NCBI RefSeq assembly: GCF_044386045.1
Contig: NZ_JBISCD010000040.1
Location: forward strand, 124,001-188,000
DNA length: 64,000 nt
Source of the DNA: Thalassobellus sediminis
GTDB lineage: Bacteria; Bacteroidota; Bacteroidia; Flavobacteriales; Flavobacteriaceae
Direction of reading: 5' to 3'
Below, one piece after another: positions 35,918-44,518 of the stretch (the stretch's first letter is position 1; every line of letters begins with the position of its first letter). Below the pieces are notes generated by a model. It made no database searches. It was not told the DNA's origin and saw nothing but the letters and a program-made list of their open reading frames with translations. The translations under genes were made by a program, and so were the position numbers.

Positions 35918-36688
35918 TTAATTCCACTTAAGAACTAAATAAGAGCATGGCTTATCAGATGCATTACTAATACCATGAAACAACTGAGATGGCGTAAAAT
36001 AAAAATCGCCTGTTATACCAGTATAGTTTTTACCTTCAATCATCATTTCTGTTTCTCCAGATAGTACTAAAATCATTTCTGTTTCAACATGTTCATGAGG
36101 ATCATGACTGAGTCCTTTAGAATCTAAACGAGTAACATGCATTTCAAATCGTTCACACATAGCAGTTGATCTATCAAAATAAGCACGTCTAGCGCCACGA
36201 GAACTTGGTTTAGAAACCAAGTTTTGTGGATTTAACAAAAGAGAACCTCCAGAGGTTTCTCCCCTCTCAATATTCATTTTCTTTTTAGACTTGAATCGCA
36301 TTACATAATAAGTAAGATTGGTATCTCCAATATTTTGAAGTGAGTGCATTTGTTGCGGCATCAATAAAAAAACACCTCCCACACCCAAAACAGTACTTTT
36401 ACCTTCAAGAGTAACTTTCATTAATCCCTCTTTTACAATAATACATTCTTCTATATCATCATTTGCATGAGCAGTACTTGGTTTTGCACCAGGGAATTGA
36501 GTGGTAGCATGGATTTCTAGATATTCGAAATGAGGAGATACACCTTCTAGTATTTTTCTAGATTCTCTATCCTCTCCTACTTTTACTGGATGATCTGCCC
36601 ATTTATAGGCACCAGCTTTTACAGATTCTAATTGAGCCATAATTGTTATTGTAAAAAAACATGAAATAATGGTTAAAATATTTTTCAT
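35918..36688 (-). CDS. Exported bicupin protein
   Basis: This 256-aa protein has a signal peptide ending TIMAQ and two cupin domains. The first (about 60-135) reads AHANDDIEECIIVKEGLM, then MPQQMHSLQN. The second (about 190-250) reads HDPHEHVETEMILVLSGE, then FHGISN, with the HxH...E...H metal set. The architecture resembles ureidoglycine aminohydrolase-type bicupins, but export makes that role unlikely. It may act on sugar-acid products with the adjacent DUF6807 and lactonase proteins; this is inferred only from position. Confidence 0.8.
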   Translation of the reverse strand: MKNILTIISCFFTITIMAQLESVKAGAYKWADHPVKVGEDRESRKILEGVSPHFEYLEIHATTQFPGAKPSTAHANDDIEECIIVKEGLMKVTLEGKSTVLGVGGVFLLMPQQMHSLQNIGDTNLTYYVMRFKSKKKMNIERGETSGGSLLLNPQNLVSKPSSRGARRAYFDRSTAMCERFEMHVTRLDSKGLSHDPHEHVETEMILVLSGETEMMIEGKNYTGITGDFYFTPSQLFHGISNASDKPCSYLVLKWN

Positions 36689-36810
36689 TTATAATTATTT
36701 GAAGTTAACAAAAAGCATAAGCTACTAATATACAGAATATCAAATTAAATAATTGATAATTAACACTTTGCTAACACATCAAAACTCAAGACCTAAAACT
36801 AAAAATATAT

Positions 36811-36859
36811 TTTAAATTTGAAAAGCCCAAACAAATTGTTTGGGCTTTTCAAATTTAAA
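36811..36859 (-). terminator. Terminator of the metal-handling cluster
   Basis: A very long inverted repeat has 22- to 24-base arms centred on 36835. Its core pairs GAAAAGCCCAAAC with GTTTGGGCTTTTC, just past the stop codon of the HMA protein gene. The flanking A/T runs would let it work in both directions. Confidence 0.85.
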
Positions 36860-36870
36860 ATTATTGTTTC

Positions 36871-37260
36871 TTAATGATTATTAGCATCATTCTCTTCATG
36901 CTCCTTAACCTCTTTATGATCATCTTTTACCTCTTCACTTCTATACCTACAACATGGATGTACTGATGCATACGCCTCATCTGTCGCTTTTAATTCTTTT
37001 GTATCATGACCAACGGCAACCACGCTATTTTTAATGGTTTTAACATCTGTTTTGCGTTCATCAAAAATTAATTTTAATTCATGAGTTTTCACATTCCAAA
37101 CAGCAGATTTTACCCCTTTTGTGTTTAGACATGCTTTTTCAATTCTAGTTTTACACATTAAACAAACACCATCAACTTCCATAGTTGCTTTTGCATTTTT
37201 GTTCTGTGCAAATGTTGCTGTTCCTATTAGTATAATTGCAATTACTAGTATTTTTTTCAT
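36871..37260 (-). CDS. Exported heavy-metal-associated (HMA) protein
   Basis: This 129-aa protein has a signal peptide (MKKILVIAIILIGTATFAQ) and an HMA fold at about 26-95. The metal motif is CLMC rather than the usual MxCxxC. A second Cys pair, HPCCR, follows near residue 103, then an acidic His/Lys-rich tail ending NDANNH. It probably binds a soft metal (copper, mercury or similar) in the periplasm. It is the last gene of a four-gene minus-strand cluster with a TonB receptor and an HMA-MauE membrane protein. Confidence 0.85.
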   Translation of the reverse strand: MKKILVIAIILIGTATFAQNKNAKATMEVDGVCLMCKTRIEKACLNTKGVKSAVWNVKTHELKLIFDERKTDVKTIKNSVVAVGHDTKELKATDEAYASVHPCCRYRSEEVKDDHKEVKEHEENDANNH

Positions 37261-37287
37261 CTGTTTGTATTTATTGTTTTTTAATTT

Positions 37288-39525
37288 TTATTTTATCTTA
37301 AATCTTAATCCTGCATAATAATTACTTCCAAAAATCGGTCCGTACACAAATGTAGAATCAAAATTCGAACCAAAAGGATTATCGATTCCTAAAATAGGAT
37401 TATTTTGTCTCACATTAGTTATATTTTCACCACCTATATACACTTCAAACTTAGGAGAAAATACTTTTGTTACTTGCGCATTTAAGGTTGCTAATGTTGG
37501 TGTATTTACAGCTAATTGATATTGAAGAGGGTTTGATGCTGTTGATGAAAAACGTTGTTTTCCCAACCAATTATAAGTTGCATCAAACTTCCATTGTTTA
37601 GCGCCTTCTTTAATAGGTGTCTCATAGGATGCATTAGCAAACAATCGATGTTTTGGAATTAATGGTTTTTCTAACTTTCCAGAATTATATTGCGTTTGCA
37701 CATCATAATATTTATATGCCATACGTAAATCGAAATGCTGAAAAACATTATAATTAAACTCAAACTGAAAACTATTAGCATAACTTTCTCCGTCCAGATT
37801 ATAAAAACTAACTTCCTGTGGGTTTTCATTATCTACAACCACTTGATTTTGAAAATCTGTTTTATAATAATCTAAAGTAATATCTGCTTTTCTTCCAAAT
37901 AAATTAAACCCTTGCAGATAAGACACACCGTAATTCCAAGCAATTTCAGGATCTAACCCATAAACAGGACCACCGCTATTCACAATATTAATAACTCTTG
38001 AGGTTGAAAACATATTTTGGTTTTCTGCAAAAATATTAGCACTTCGTTTTCCGCGACCAACCGAAGCTCGTAAAGCCGATTTCTCCCAAGGTGTATAACG
38101 CACATGCAATCTAGGTGTTACAAAGGTTCCTAATAAATTATGATTATCTACACGAACACCCGCTGTTAGGTTTAATTTATCTAAATTATCATAATTGTAT
38201 TCAAAAAAAGCGCCAATAGAATATTCTGTTCTTTCATAGGAAACCGTATTTACAAACTCATCATAATGATCGTAAGTATAACTAATACCAGTTTTTATTT
38301 TATGCCTAGAATCGCTAATAATAGAATTATAAATAGCATTAGTATACAAACTATTTTGAGTAATATCGTATTGATTTAATCCAAAATAAGATGTTTGTTT
38401 ATGACTGCTAAATGCTGTTTGAATACCCAAACTTTGGTATGGAATTTCAGGGTTTACATAACCTAACTTAGCCGAAACTTCGTAACGCCTCGTATCTATT
38501 TCTCCTCCCCAATGGTTTGTTGTTAATTTATCGGTCTCTGGATTAAAATCAAGCTGCCCTGTTTGCTTTTCATCGTTTAAAAATTTAAAATTTATAAAAC
38601 TCATAAAGCCTTTTTCTGCATTTGTGTATTGCCAACGGTTCATTAAATTCACCTGTTTTTGTAATGGCATATCAAGAAATGAATCATTATTATTATCATT
38701 CTTTTTTTTCCTAATATTTCCATGAATATATAAACCAGAATGCCATTTGTCACTCACTTTAGTATTAATATGTGTGTTTAATTCTAACCGTCCATTTCCA
38801 GCTCGATAAACATTTAAAAACAATTCATCATCGGTTGTTGGCTTAATCAATTCTGCATTTATTTGTCCCGCAATACTCTCGTATCCATTAACCACACTCC
38901 CTGCGCCTTTTGTTATTTGAATACTACTAACCCAAGTACCCGGAATAAAACTCAATCCGAAAGCTTGTGAAGCACCACGAATGGATGGAATATTTTCTGT
39001 AGCAATTAAAATATACGGACTTGTTAATCCTAGCATTTTAATTTGTCGTGTTCCTGAAATAGCATCGGCAAAATTAACATCGATGGAAGGATTGGTTTCA
39101 AAACTTTCAGACAAGTTACAACATGCTGCTTTTAACAGCTCATCACTACTAACAGTAAAAACATTGGTAGCTTGCATATACGATTTTGAAGTTGCTTGTT
39201 TTCTAGAAGTTACTGTTACCTCATCTAAATTATCGGTTGGTTGCAACCAATGATGTACCATTTTTGGTTCTCTAATAGTTAAAGTATCGGTTTTAAAACC
39301 CACATAACTTATAACCAGTTTTGTGTTTTCTTTTGAATAAGAAATTGAAAATTTGCCATCTATATCGGTAACAACTCCAATAGATGTATTAAGCCAATAG
39401 ACATTAGCGCCTGCTAATCCTATATGCTCGTTTTTATCGTTTGCTTCCATAATCATTCCGCCTATTTTGTCTTGCGAATTAAAAACAGCAGGAAGCATTA
39501 ATAATATATATAATATTTTTTTCAT
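37288..39525 (-). CDS. TonB-dependent receptor of the metal cluster
   Basis: The product is 745 aa. A signal peptide is followed by a carboxypeptidase-regulatory-like domain (about 20-105, with GKFSISY and ISYVGF). A plug (about 120-235) contains ACCNLSESFETNPSIDV and ITKGAGSVVNGYESIAGQIN, and a 22-strand-type barrel follows, ending YAGLRFKIK. It imports a ligand through the outer membrane using TonB. The neighbouring HMA proteins point to a metal or metal complex, probably copper. It starts one base after the HMA-MauE gene stop, so it is in the same operon. Confidence 0.9.
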   Translation of the reverse strand: MKKILYILLMLPAVFNSQDKIGGMIMEANDKNEHIGLAGANVYWLNTSIGVVTDIDGKFSISYSKENTKLVISYVGFKTDTLTIREPKMVHHWLQPTDNLDEVTVTSRKQATSKSYMQATNVFTVSSDELLKAACCNLSESFETNPSIDVNFADAISGTRQIKMLGLTSPYILIATENIPSIRGASQAFGLSFIPGTWVSSIQITKGAGSVVNGYESIAGQINAELIKPTTDDELFLNVYRAGNGRLELNTHINTKVSDKWHSGLYIHGNIRKKKNDNNNDSFLDMPLQKQVNLMNRWQYTNAEKGFMSFINFKFLNDEKQTGQLDFNPETDKLTTNHWGGEIDTRRYEVSAKLGYVNPEIPYQSLGIQTAFSSHKQTSYFGLNQYDITQNSLYTNAIYNSIISDSRHKIKTGISYTYDHYDEFVNTVSYERTEYSIGAFFEYNYDNLDKLNLTAGVRVDNHNLLGTFVTPRLHVRYTPWEKSALRASVGRGKRSANIFAENQNMFSTSRVINIVNSGGPVYGLDPEIAWNYGVSYLQGFNLFGRKADITLDYYKTDFQNQVVVDNENPQEVSFYNLDGESYANSFQFEFNYNVFQHFDLRMAYKYYDVQTQYNSGKLEKPLIPKHRLFANASYETPIKEGAKQWKFDATYNWLGKQRFSSTASNPLQYQLAVNTPTLATLNAQVTKVFSPKFEVYIGGENITNVRQNNPILGIDNPFGSNFDSTFVYGPIFGSNYYAGLRFKIK

Positions 39526-39526
39526 T

Positions 39527-40249
39527 TTAATTGTAGGTTTTAAGTAGCATAATAATTGCCATAATAATCATAATACTATTCTCAATAAAAGTTGCTTTAG
39601 TCATGGGAAGTTTTAAAGCGGTTCCTAAACAAGCACATTGAATCGATTTTTTATCAAGCAATGCTTTTGTTACTCCAATGGTTGTAATTCCTAAAACGAT
39701 TAAAGTAATTATTAGGGCTATTGAAATTTGTATACGCATTAAAAACATAACACCAAGAGTAACTTCAATAAACGGATAGACCCAACCGTACACTGGTAGT
39801 ACTTTTGCTAAGGGATCGTACATTTTAAAAGATTTTGGAAAACCTTTTAAATCTAAAAGCTTGAAAAAGCTAAAAACAATGTAGAATAATCCCATAAAAT
39901 CGAGCATAAAACTGCTAGCATCCCACGGCTTATTATTTAATAAAACGGATACTATAATGATATAACCGAAAATTAAGAACAAAGGAAACAATTGTTTTAA
40001 ATCGTTTTTTTCTTCTGTTTTTATATTAGATACTTTTTGAAATATGCTATTTTCTGAAATAGTGTATTTATCGGAAAGTGTTTTTTGCAATGTTTCTTCC
40101 GAAATATTCTTAGTCATTTCAACAGTAGCTTCTGCATTTTCTAAATTTACGGTTGCGTTGATAACATCTTCTAACGCGTTAAGTTTATCTTCAACAGATG
40201 TTCTGCAACCATTACAGGTCATACCTGTAACTGTATATGTACGTTTCAT
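39527..40249 (-). CDS. HMA-MauE fusion membrane protein
   Basis: The product is 240 aa. Residues 1-70 form an HMA domain with GMTCNGC (residues 8-14). The rest has four membrane helices of the MauE/DoxX type (about 88-105, 115-132, 153-190 and 215-238), with QCACLG (about 202) before the last. MauE-like proteins handle thiol redox or cofactor maturation; fused to HMA it may receive or sense metal. It is first of the tightly packed genes with the TonB receptor. Confidence 0.85.
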   Translation of the reverse strand: MKRTYTVTGMTCNGCRTSVEDKLNALEDVINATVNLENAEATVEMTKNISEETLQKTLSDKYTISENSIFQKVSNIKTEEKNDLKQLFPLFLIFGYIIIVSVLLNNKPWDASSFMLDFMGLFYIVFSFFKLLDLKGFPKSFKMYDPLAKVLPVYGWVYPFIEVTLGVMFLMRIQISIALIITLIVLGITTIGVTKALLDKKSIQCACLGTALKLPMTKATFIENSIMIIMAIIMLLKTYN

Positions 40250-40315
40250 TTTGAAATTTTATTTGAATGTTTAAGATTCTTTTTTTGATTTCCTTGAAAA
40301 CGGAAAACCTTAAGA

Positions 40316-40337
40316 GATTCCCTTATTCAAGGGAATC
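40316..40337. repeat. Palindromic hairpin upstream of the HMA-MauE gene
   Basis: Perfect 9-base arms GATTCCCTT and AAGGGAATC enclose a 4-base loop in the 102-bp gap between the HYC_CC_PP gene and the HMA-MauE gene. No U-run follows, so it is either a weak terminator or a REP-like element. Confidence 0.5.
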
Positions 40338-40351
40338 AAAAAATCTATATC

Positions 40352-40780
40352 TCAAATAATAAAAACTTGGTCTAACACCTGAATATCGGCAACCAAATTG
40401 GGAGGTGAATAATCTTTATGAGGAATACATTGTCTTTCTATACTTTCAAATAAATTAATATAAGCATAGAATGCACATGTAATAAACTGTTGTTGTTCAA
40501 AATGTAAATCTTCAAATGAAGAGAATTTTAATTCATTTTGACCTTTTACTACTTCTATTTCATCTTTACAACATGACTTTTTCTTAATAGTTTCCTGTTG
40601 CATTCCATTAGAACCCATATCACATTTTTGGGCTTCATAAAAAACAGAAACATCAACTAAAACATCACCACAAAAATGTTTTTCAACAGTAAAAGATACG
40701 GTTGAAAACAATACAAGTAATGCTAATAGTATTGAAAAACTTTTATGTAAAAATTGCTTTATCACATTACAAATGTACAA
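40352..40780 (-). CDS. HYC_CC_PP family protein
   Basis: This 142-aa exported or membrane-anchored protein has one hydrophobic segment (about 12-31). The family name signature is readable: KHFCGD, then KCDM, KKSCCKDE and YSPP near the end. Such small Cys-rich proteins are repeatedly found next to HMA/TonB metal genes in Bacteroidota; the function is unknown. A TACATTTG sequence resembling a -7 box overlaps the first codons, so a start five codons later (GTG) is possible. Confidence 0.8.
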   Translation of the reverse strand: MYICNVIKQFLHKSFSILLALLVLFSTVSFTVEKHFCGDVLVDVSVFYEAQKCDMGSNGMQQETIKKKSCCKDEIEVVKGQNELKFSSFEDLHFEQQQFITCAFYAYINLFESIERQCIPHKDYSPPNLVADIQVLDQVFII

Positions 40781-40822
40781 AATACTTAAACCTCAAACTC
40801 TTTTTTGTTAAATGATTAACAT

Positions 40823-41251
40823 TTAAGCCCTAAGTTTATGATAATAAAATGCTGGTAATAATAGAATTAAAATAATAGGCTGAATTAAAAAGCGACGTAC
40901 ATTAAAAAACAAATAATAATCTTCTTGTCTAGGGTTTACAACAAAATACAAATAGATTAATAGCAACACAAAAAAGGCCATTGAATAAATAACAACAGAG
41001 AACTTAATAATACTTTTATCTTTAAAAAAAACGTAGAGAATACTTAATGAAATAAGGGTATTTAAAATATACCGTAACATTGTAAAAGCAGTAACTTTTA
41101 AAACTTCTCGTCGCGGACTATCAATATACAAATAATCATTTTGAAAAAACATTAGATAAGGATCGTAAAATAATTCATCTTCAAAAAAACGAATTAAAAC
41201 CAATAACCCAAAAAGGATAAATAGTAGGATATATTTTAAAATCTTATTCAT
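40823..41251 (-). CDS. Exosortase F system-associated membrane protein
   Basis: This 142-aa protein has four predicted helices (about 5-22, 50-72, 80-105 and 120-138) and a loop reading FEDELFYDPYLMFFQNDYL. The phrase matches the small protein that accompanies XrtF in Bacteroidota. Its gene overlaps xrtF by 8 bases. It is probably a partner of the exosortase in the inner membrane; its mechanism is unknown. Confidence 0.85.
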   Translation of the reverse strand: MNKILKYILLFILFGLLVLIRFFEDELFYDPYLMFFQNDYLYIDSPRREVLKVTAFTMLRYILNTLISLSILYVFFKDKSIIKFSVVIYSMAFFVLLLIYLYFVVNPRQEDYYLFFNVRRFLIQPIILILLLPAFYYHKLRA

Positions 41252-41795
41252 ACTTCTTATTCAGTTTAGAAAAACGATTCACCCAAAAAACCCATAACAA
41301 TAATACCAAACCGTAAATAACTGCAGGAAATACAACTGTATGCAAAAATTCTGAATAATAAGGATAATGATATAAGCCCATACTCAAAATAACAATACGA
41401 AATAAATTAAATGAGTAAATCAAAACACTACCTGAAAGAATATAAAAAAAGGTAGTTTTTAGTTTTCCTGAAAAGGCTATTATAAATGAAATAAACAAAA
41501 CAATTACACTAACTGCATTACAACCTTCTACAATTCTAGCGAGGTATCTATCATTTACAATAAGTTTCATTGAAGGCTCATCTGGATGTGGCAAAACTTG
41601 TGTTTTATATCCAAATGTATTTAACAATATCTCAGTTTGTTTAGAAACCAAATGCGTCATATAATCTGGATAGAATTTTGAACCATTGGAATATTGTAAA
41701 TAAAATTTATACAATACCGAAAAACCGATATATACCACTAAAAACGTAAGTATAAATTTTATAACCGACTTATATTTTATGAAAAGTTCCTTCAA
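41244..41795 (-). CDS. xrtF: Exosortase XrtF
   Basis: This 183-aa, multi-helix membrane cysteine transpeptidase carries the exosortase triad: C92 in EGCNAVSV, R133 in NLFRI and H152 in EFLHTVVFP. The short length and context are typical of the XrtF type in Bacteroidota. Exosortases cut C-terminal sorting signals of exported proteins, often linked to exopolysaccharide. No substrate with such a tail was noticed in the window, so the target must be elsewhere. Confidence 0.93.
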   Translation of the reverse strand: MKELFIKYKSVIKFILTFLVVYIGFSVLYKFYLQYSNGSKFYPDYMTHLVSKQTEILLNTFGYKTQVLPHPDEPSMKLIVNDRYLARIVEGCNAVSVIVLFISFIIAFSGKLKTTFFYILSGSVLIYSFNLFRIVILSMGLYHYPYYSEFLHTVVFPAVIYGLVLLLWVFWVNRFSKLNKKYE

Positions 41796-41885
41796 AAAAT
41801 TAAAATATTTCTAGGTGTTAAATTTATTAAAAGTGAATATCGAAATTACAGCTTTTTAAATACTTTTACCAAAACTTTTAGCTTT

Positions 41886-42341
41886 ATGATTTTTGATACT
41901 TTAAAACCACAAATTACAACAATTGTTAAACAAACAGAAAAAACAACCAACGAACGTCTTTTAAGTATTTGTGAATTGCTAGAAAAAAATATAGAATATT
42001 ACAACTGGGCAGGATTTTATTTTAGAAATGGCGCTAAAGAAGAACTACTTTTAGGGCCTTATGTTGGTGCGCCAACAGACCATACTATCATTCCTTTTGG
42101 AAAAGGTATTTGCGGACAAGTAGCCGTTAGCAATAAAAACTTTGTTGTACCAGATGTAGCTGCTCAAGATAATTATATTGCCTGCAGCATTACAGTTAAA
42201 GCTGAAATTGTAGTCCCAATTTTTGTAAATGGTGAAAATATTGGGCAAATAGACATAGATTCTAATACGCCAGATCCATTTACTGAAGCAGACGAACGCT
42301 TTTTAGAATTTGTATGCAATGAAGTAGCCAAAATATTATAG
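41886..42341 (+). CDS. GAF-domain protein, free methionine-R-sulfoxide reductase-like
   Basis: This 151-aa single GAF domain contains GKGICGQ (C76) and NYIACSITVKAEIVVPI (C100), the spacing and surroundings of fRMsr enzymes of the YebR/MsrC type. The third conserved Cys of the enterobacterial enzyme, ten residues before GICG, is replaced (Asp/His region), so the regeneration chemistry would differ. It is likely a cytosolic repair reductase for free methionine-R-sulfoxide, or a relative with altered function. It is a single gene divergent from xrtF. Confidence 0.82.
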   Translation: MIFDTLKPQITTIVKQTEKTTNERLLSICELLEKNIEYYNWAGFYFRNGAKEELLLGPYVGAPTDHTIIPFGKGICGQVAVSNKNFVVPDVAAQDNYIACSITVKAEIVVPIFVNGENIGQIDIDSNTPDPFTEADERFLEFVCNEVAKIL

Positions 42342-42420
42342 TTGTTAACAACTCTTTCTTTTAGTTAAAAAAACGTCCTCTTTTTTAACAAATCTAAGCT
42401 CCTTTTTTAAAGTAAATAAG

Positions 42421-42428
42421 TACTTTTG
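42421..42428 (+). promoter_or_regulatory. Possible -7 box of purH
   Basis: TACTTTTG matches TAnnTTTG about 46 bases before the purH ATG. No TTG is present at the usual upstream distance, so support is partial. Confidence 0.35.
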
Positions 42429-42473
42429 CAAATAATTGCAAATTTCACATCCTTAAAAACATAACACAACAAA

Positions 42474-44006
42474 ATGAGCAACGAAAAAACCATTAAATCG
42501 GCATTAATATCTGTATTTAGCAAAGAGGGTTTAGAGCCTATTGTAAAAGAACTAGACAAACAAGGTGTAATCATTTATTCTACTGGTGGTACTGAGAAAT
42601 TTATTAATGATTTAGGCATTAAAGTTGTTCCTGTTGAAGATGTGACTTCATACCCCTCAATACTTGGTGGTCGTGTAAAGACATTACACCCAAAAGTTTT
42701 TGGAGGTATTTTAAACAGACAAAATCATGATGGTGATGTTGCTGAATTAGCAGAATATGAGATTCCGCAAATTGATGTGGTTATTGTTGATTTATACCCG
42801 TTTGAAAAAACAGTAGCTTCTGAAGCTAGCGAACAAGATATTATTGAAAAAATAGATATAGGTGGTATTTCATTAATTCGTGCTGCTGCAAAAAATTATG
42901 CTGATGTTGTTTGTGTATCATCGGTTGATGATTATGCGGAATTTTTAGAACTTATTTCTGAAAACAACGGAAACATTTCTGAAGAAAACAGAAAGCGTTT
43001 TGCTGGAAAAGCATTTAACGTATCATCACATTATGATACAGCTATTTTTAACTACTTCAACCAAAACCATGATGAAGCTGCTTTAAAAATAAGTGAAACA
43101 AAAGGAAAAGTATTACGTTACGGAGAAAACCCGCACCAAAGAGGTTTCTTCTTCGGAAATTTTGATGAAATCTTTACTAAACTTCATGGTAAAGAATTAA
43201 GTTATAATAACCTATTAGATGTTGATGCAGCGGTTAATTTAATTTTAGAATTTAAAAACGATGCACCAACATTTGCTATTTTAAAACATAACAATGCTTG
43301 TGGTTTAGCACAAAGAGAGTCTTTACACCAAGCTTATGTAGATGCCCTTGCCGGAGACCCTGTTTCTGCATTTGGTGGTGTTTTAATAAGTAATAAAGAA
43401 ATTGATTTAGCTACTGCTGAAGAAATTCACGGTTTATTTTGTGAAGTAGTTATCGCCCCTTCTTTTGCTGATGATGCATTAGAAATTTTAAAAGGTAAAA
43501 AGAACAGAATCCTTTTAGTACTTCATGATATTGAAATGCCAAAAATGAATGTTAGAAGTTGTTTAAATGGTGTTTTATTACAAGACAGAAACAACGTTAC
43601 AGATACTATTGAAGGATTGAAAAATGTAACCAATACAAACCCTACTGAAAGCGAGTTAAGTGATTTAATTTTTGCATCAAAAATTTGTAAGCACACAAAA
43701 TCTAATACCATTGTATTAACTAAAAACAATCAATTACTTGCTGCTGGAACAGGACAAACAAGTCGCGTTGATGCCTTAGAGCAAGCTATACATAAAGCAC
43801 AAACTTTTAAGTTTGATTTAAATGGTGCTGCTATGGCTAGTGATGCATTTTTCCCGTTTCCTGATTGTGTAGAAATTGCTAAAAATGCTGGCATTAGCGC
43901 AGTAATTCAACCTGGTGGCTCTATTAAAGATCAATTAAGTATTGATTATTGTAATGAAAATAATGTATCTATGGTTATGACAGGAACACGTCATTTTAAA
44001 CATTAA
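42474..44006 (+). CDS. purH: Bifunctional AICAR transformylase/IMP cyclohydrolase
   Basis: This 510-aa protein, normal length, catalyses the last two steps of IMP synthesis. The N-terminal MGS-like cyclohydrolase domain contains STGGT, GGRVKTLHPKVFGGIL and IDIGG. The C-terminal transformylase has RYGENPHQ, the catalytic-type KHNNACG and DAFFPFPD. The last motif is VMTGTRHFKH. It is transcribed alone and followed by a strong terminator. Confidence 0.98.
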   Translation: MSNEKTIKSALISVFSKEGLEPIVKELDKQGVIIYSTGGTEKFINDLGIKVVPVEDVTSYPSILGGRVKTLHPKVFGGILNRQNHDGDVAELAEYEIPQIDVVIVDLYPFEKTVASEASEQDIIEKIDIGGISLIRAAAKNYADVVCVSSVDDYAEFLELISENNGNISEENRKRFAGKAFNVSSHYDTAIFNYFNQNHDEAALKISETKGKVLRYGENPHQRGFFFGNFDEIFTKLHGKELSYNNLLDVDAAVNLILEFKNDAPTFAILKHNNACGLAQRESLHQAYVDALAGDPVSAFGGVLISNKEIDLATAEEIHGLFCEVVIAPSFADDALEILKGKKNRILLVLHDIEMPKMNVRSCLNGVLLQDRNNVTDTIEGLKNVTNTNPTESELSDLIFASKICKHTKSNTIVLTKNNQLLAAGTGQTSRVDALEQAIHKAQTFKFDLNGAAMASDAFFPFPDCVEIAKNAGISAVIQPGGSIKDQLSIDYCNENNVSMVMTGTRHFKH

Positions 44007-44026
44007 TTGAAAAATTAATATAATCC

Positions 44027-44059
44027 AAAAAGAGCACTACCCATAGTGCTCTTTTTTTT
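44027..44059 (+). terminator. Terminator of purH
   Basis: Perfect 13-base arms AAAAAGAGCACTA and TAGTGCTCTTTTT enclose a CCCA loop, followed by further T, 20 bases past the purH stop codon. Confidence 0.9.
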
Positions 44060-44168
44060 GGAGTTAATTTAATAACAAGTATTAACACTCCTCTCCCTCA
44101 ACTTCTCTCTCTAAGAAATTATTAAACTACAATAACCCTAAACTATGTAGTCCAATTTATTCTAGTAA

Positions 44169-44321
44169 TTACAATTGAGTTAACCTATAAATTAAAAGAA
44201 ATAATTGCGCTATTATTGCTATTACTATGATGTAAATAAAATAATCTGACAACTTTTTTTTAGTTCTACTTAAGTTCATTTTTGGTCTATCTTTATCAGT
44301 ATCTTTTTTTTCAGAATACAT
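44169..44321 (-). CDS. Small single-helix membrane protein (putative)
   Basis: A 50-aa reading frame starts MYSEKKDTDKDRPKMNLSRT, with a positively charged stretch (RTKKK) followed by one clear membrane helix (about 27-45, IYIIVIAIIAQLFLLIY) and a short tail. The positive-inside pattern and tidy architecture make it plausible. It is the only coding potential seen in the 512-bp gap between purH and the response regulator gene; the remaining ~200 bp on its right shows nothing recognisable. Confidence 0.45.
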   Translation of the reverse strand: MYSEKKDTDKDRPKMNLSRTKKKLSDYFIYIIVIAIIAQLFLLIYRLTQL

Positions 44322-44518
44322 ACGTTATTAATAAATAGTGGTTTATTCTTTGAATAAATTTATTATTAAACAGTTATGTATTTAAAATTATAGGCATGAA
44401 ACAGGAATTTTTACCCATGAGAGCGGAAAAATGAAAAACAAACCTAATATGTGCTTTGAAAAACACCTATTGAAGAAAGATTATTTGTTGAAAAACTAAA
44501 TATAATCTCTACATTTAA

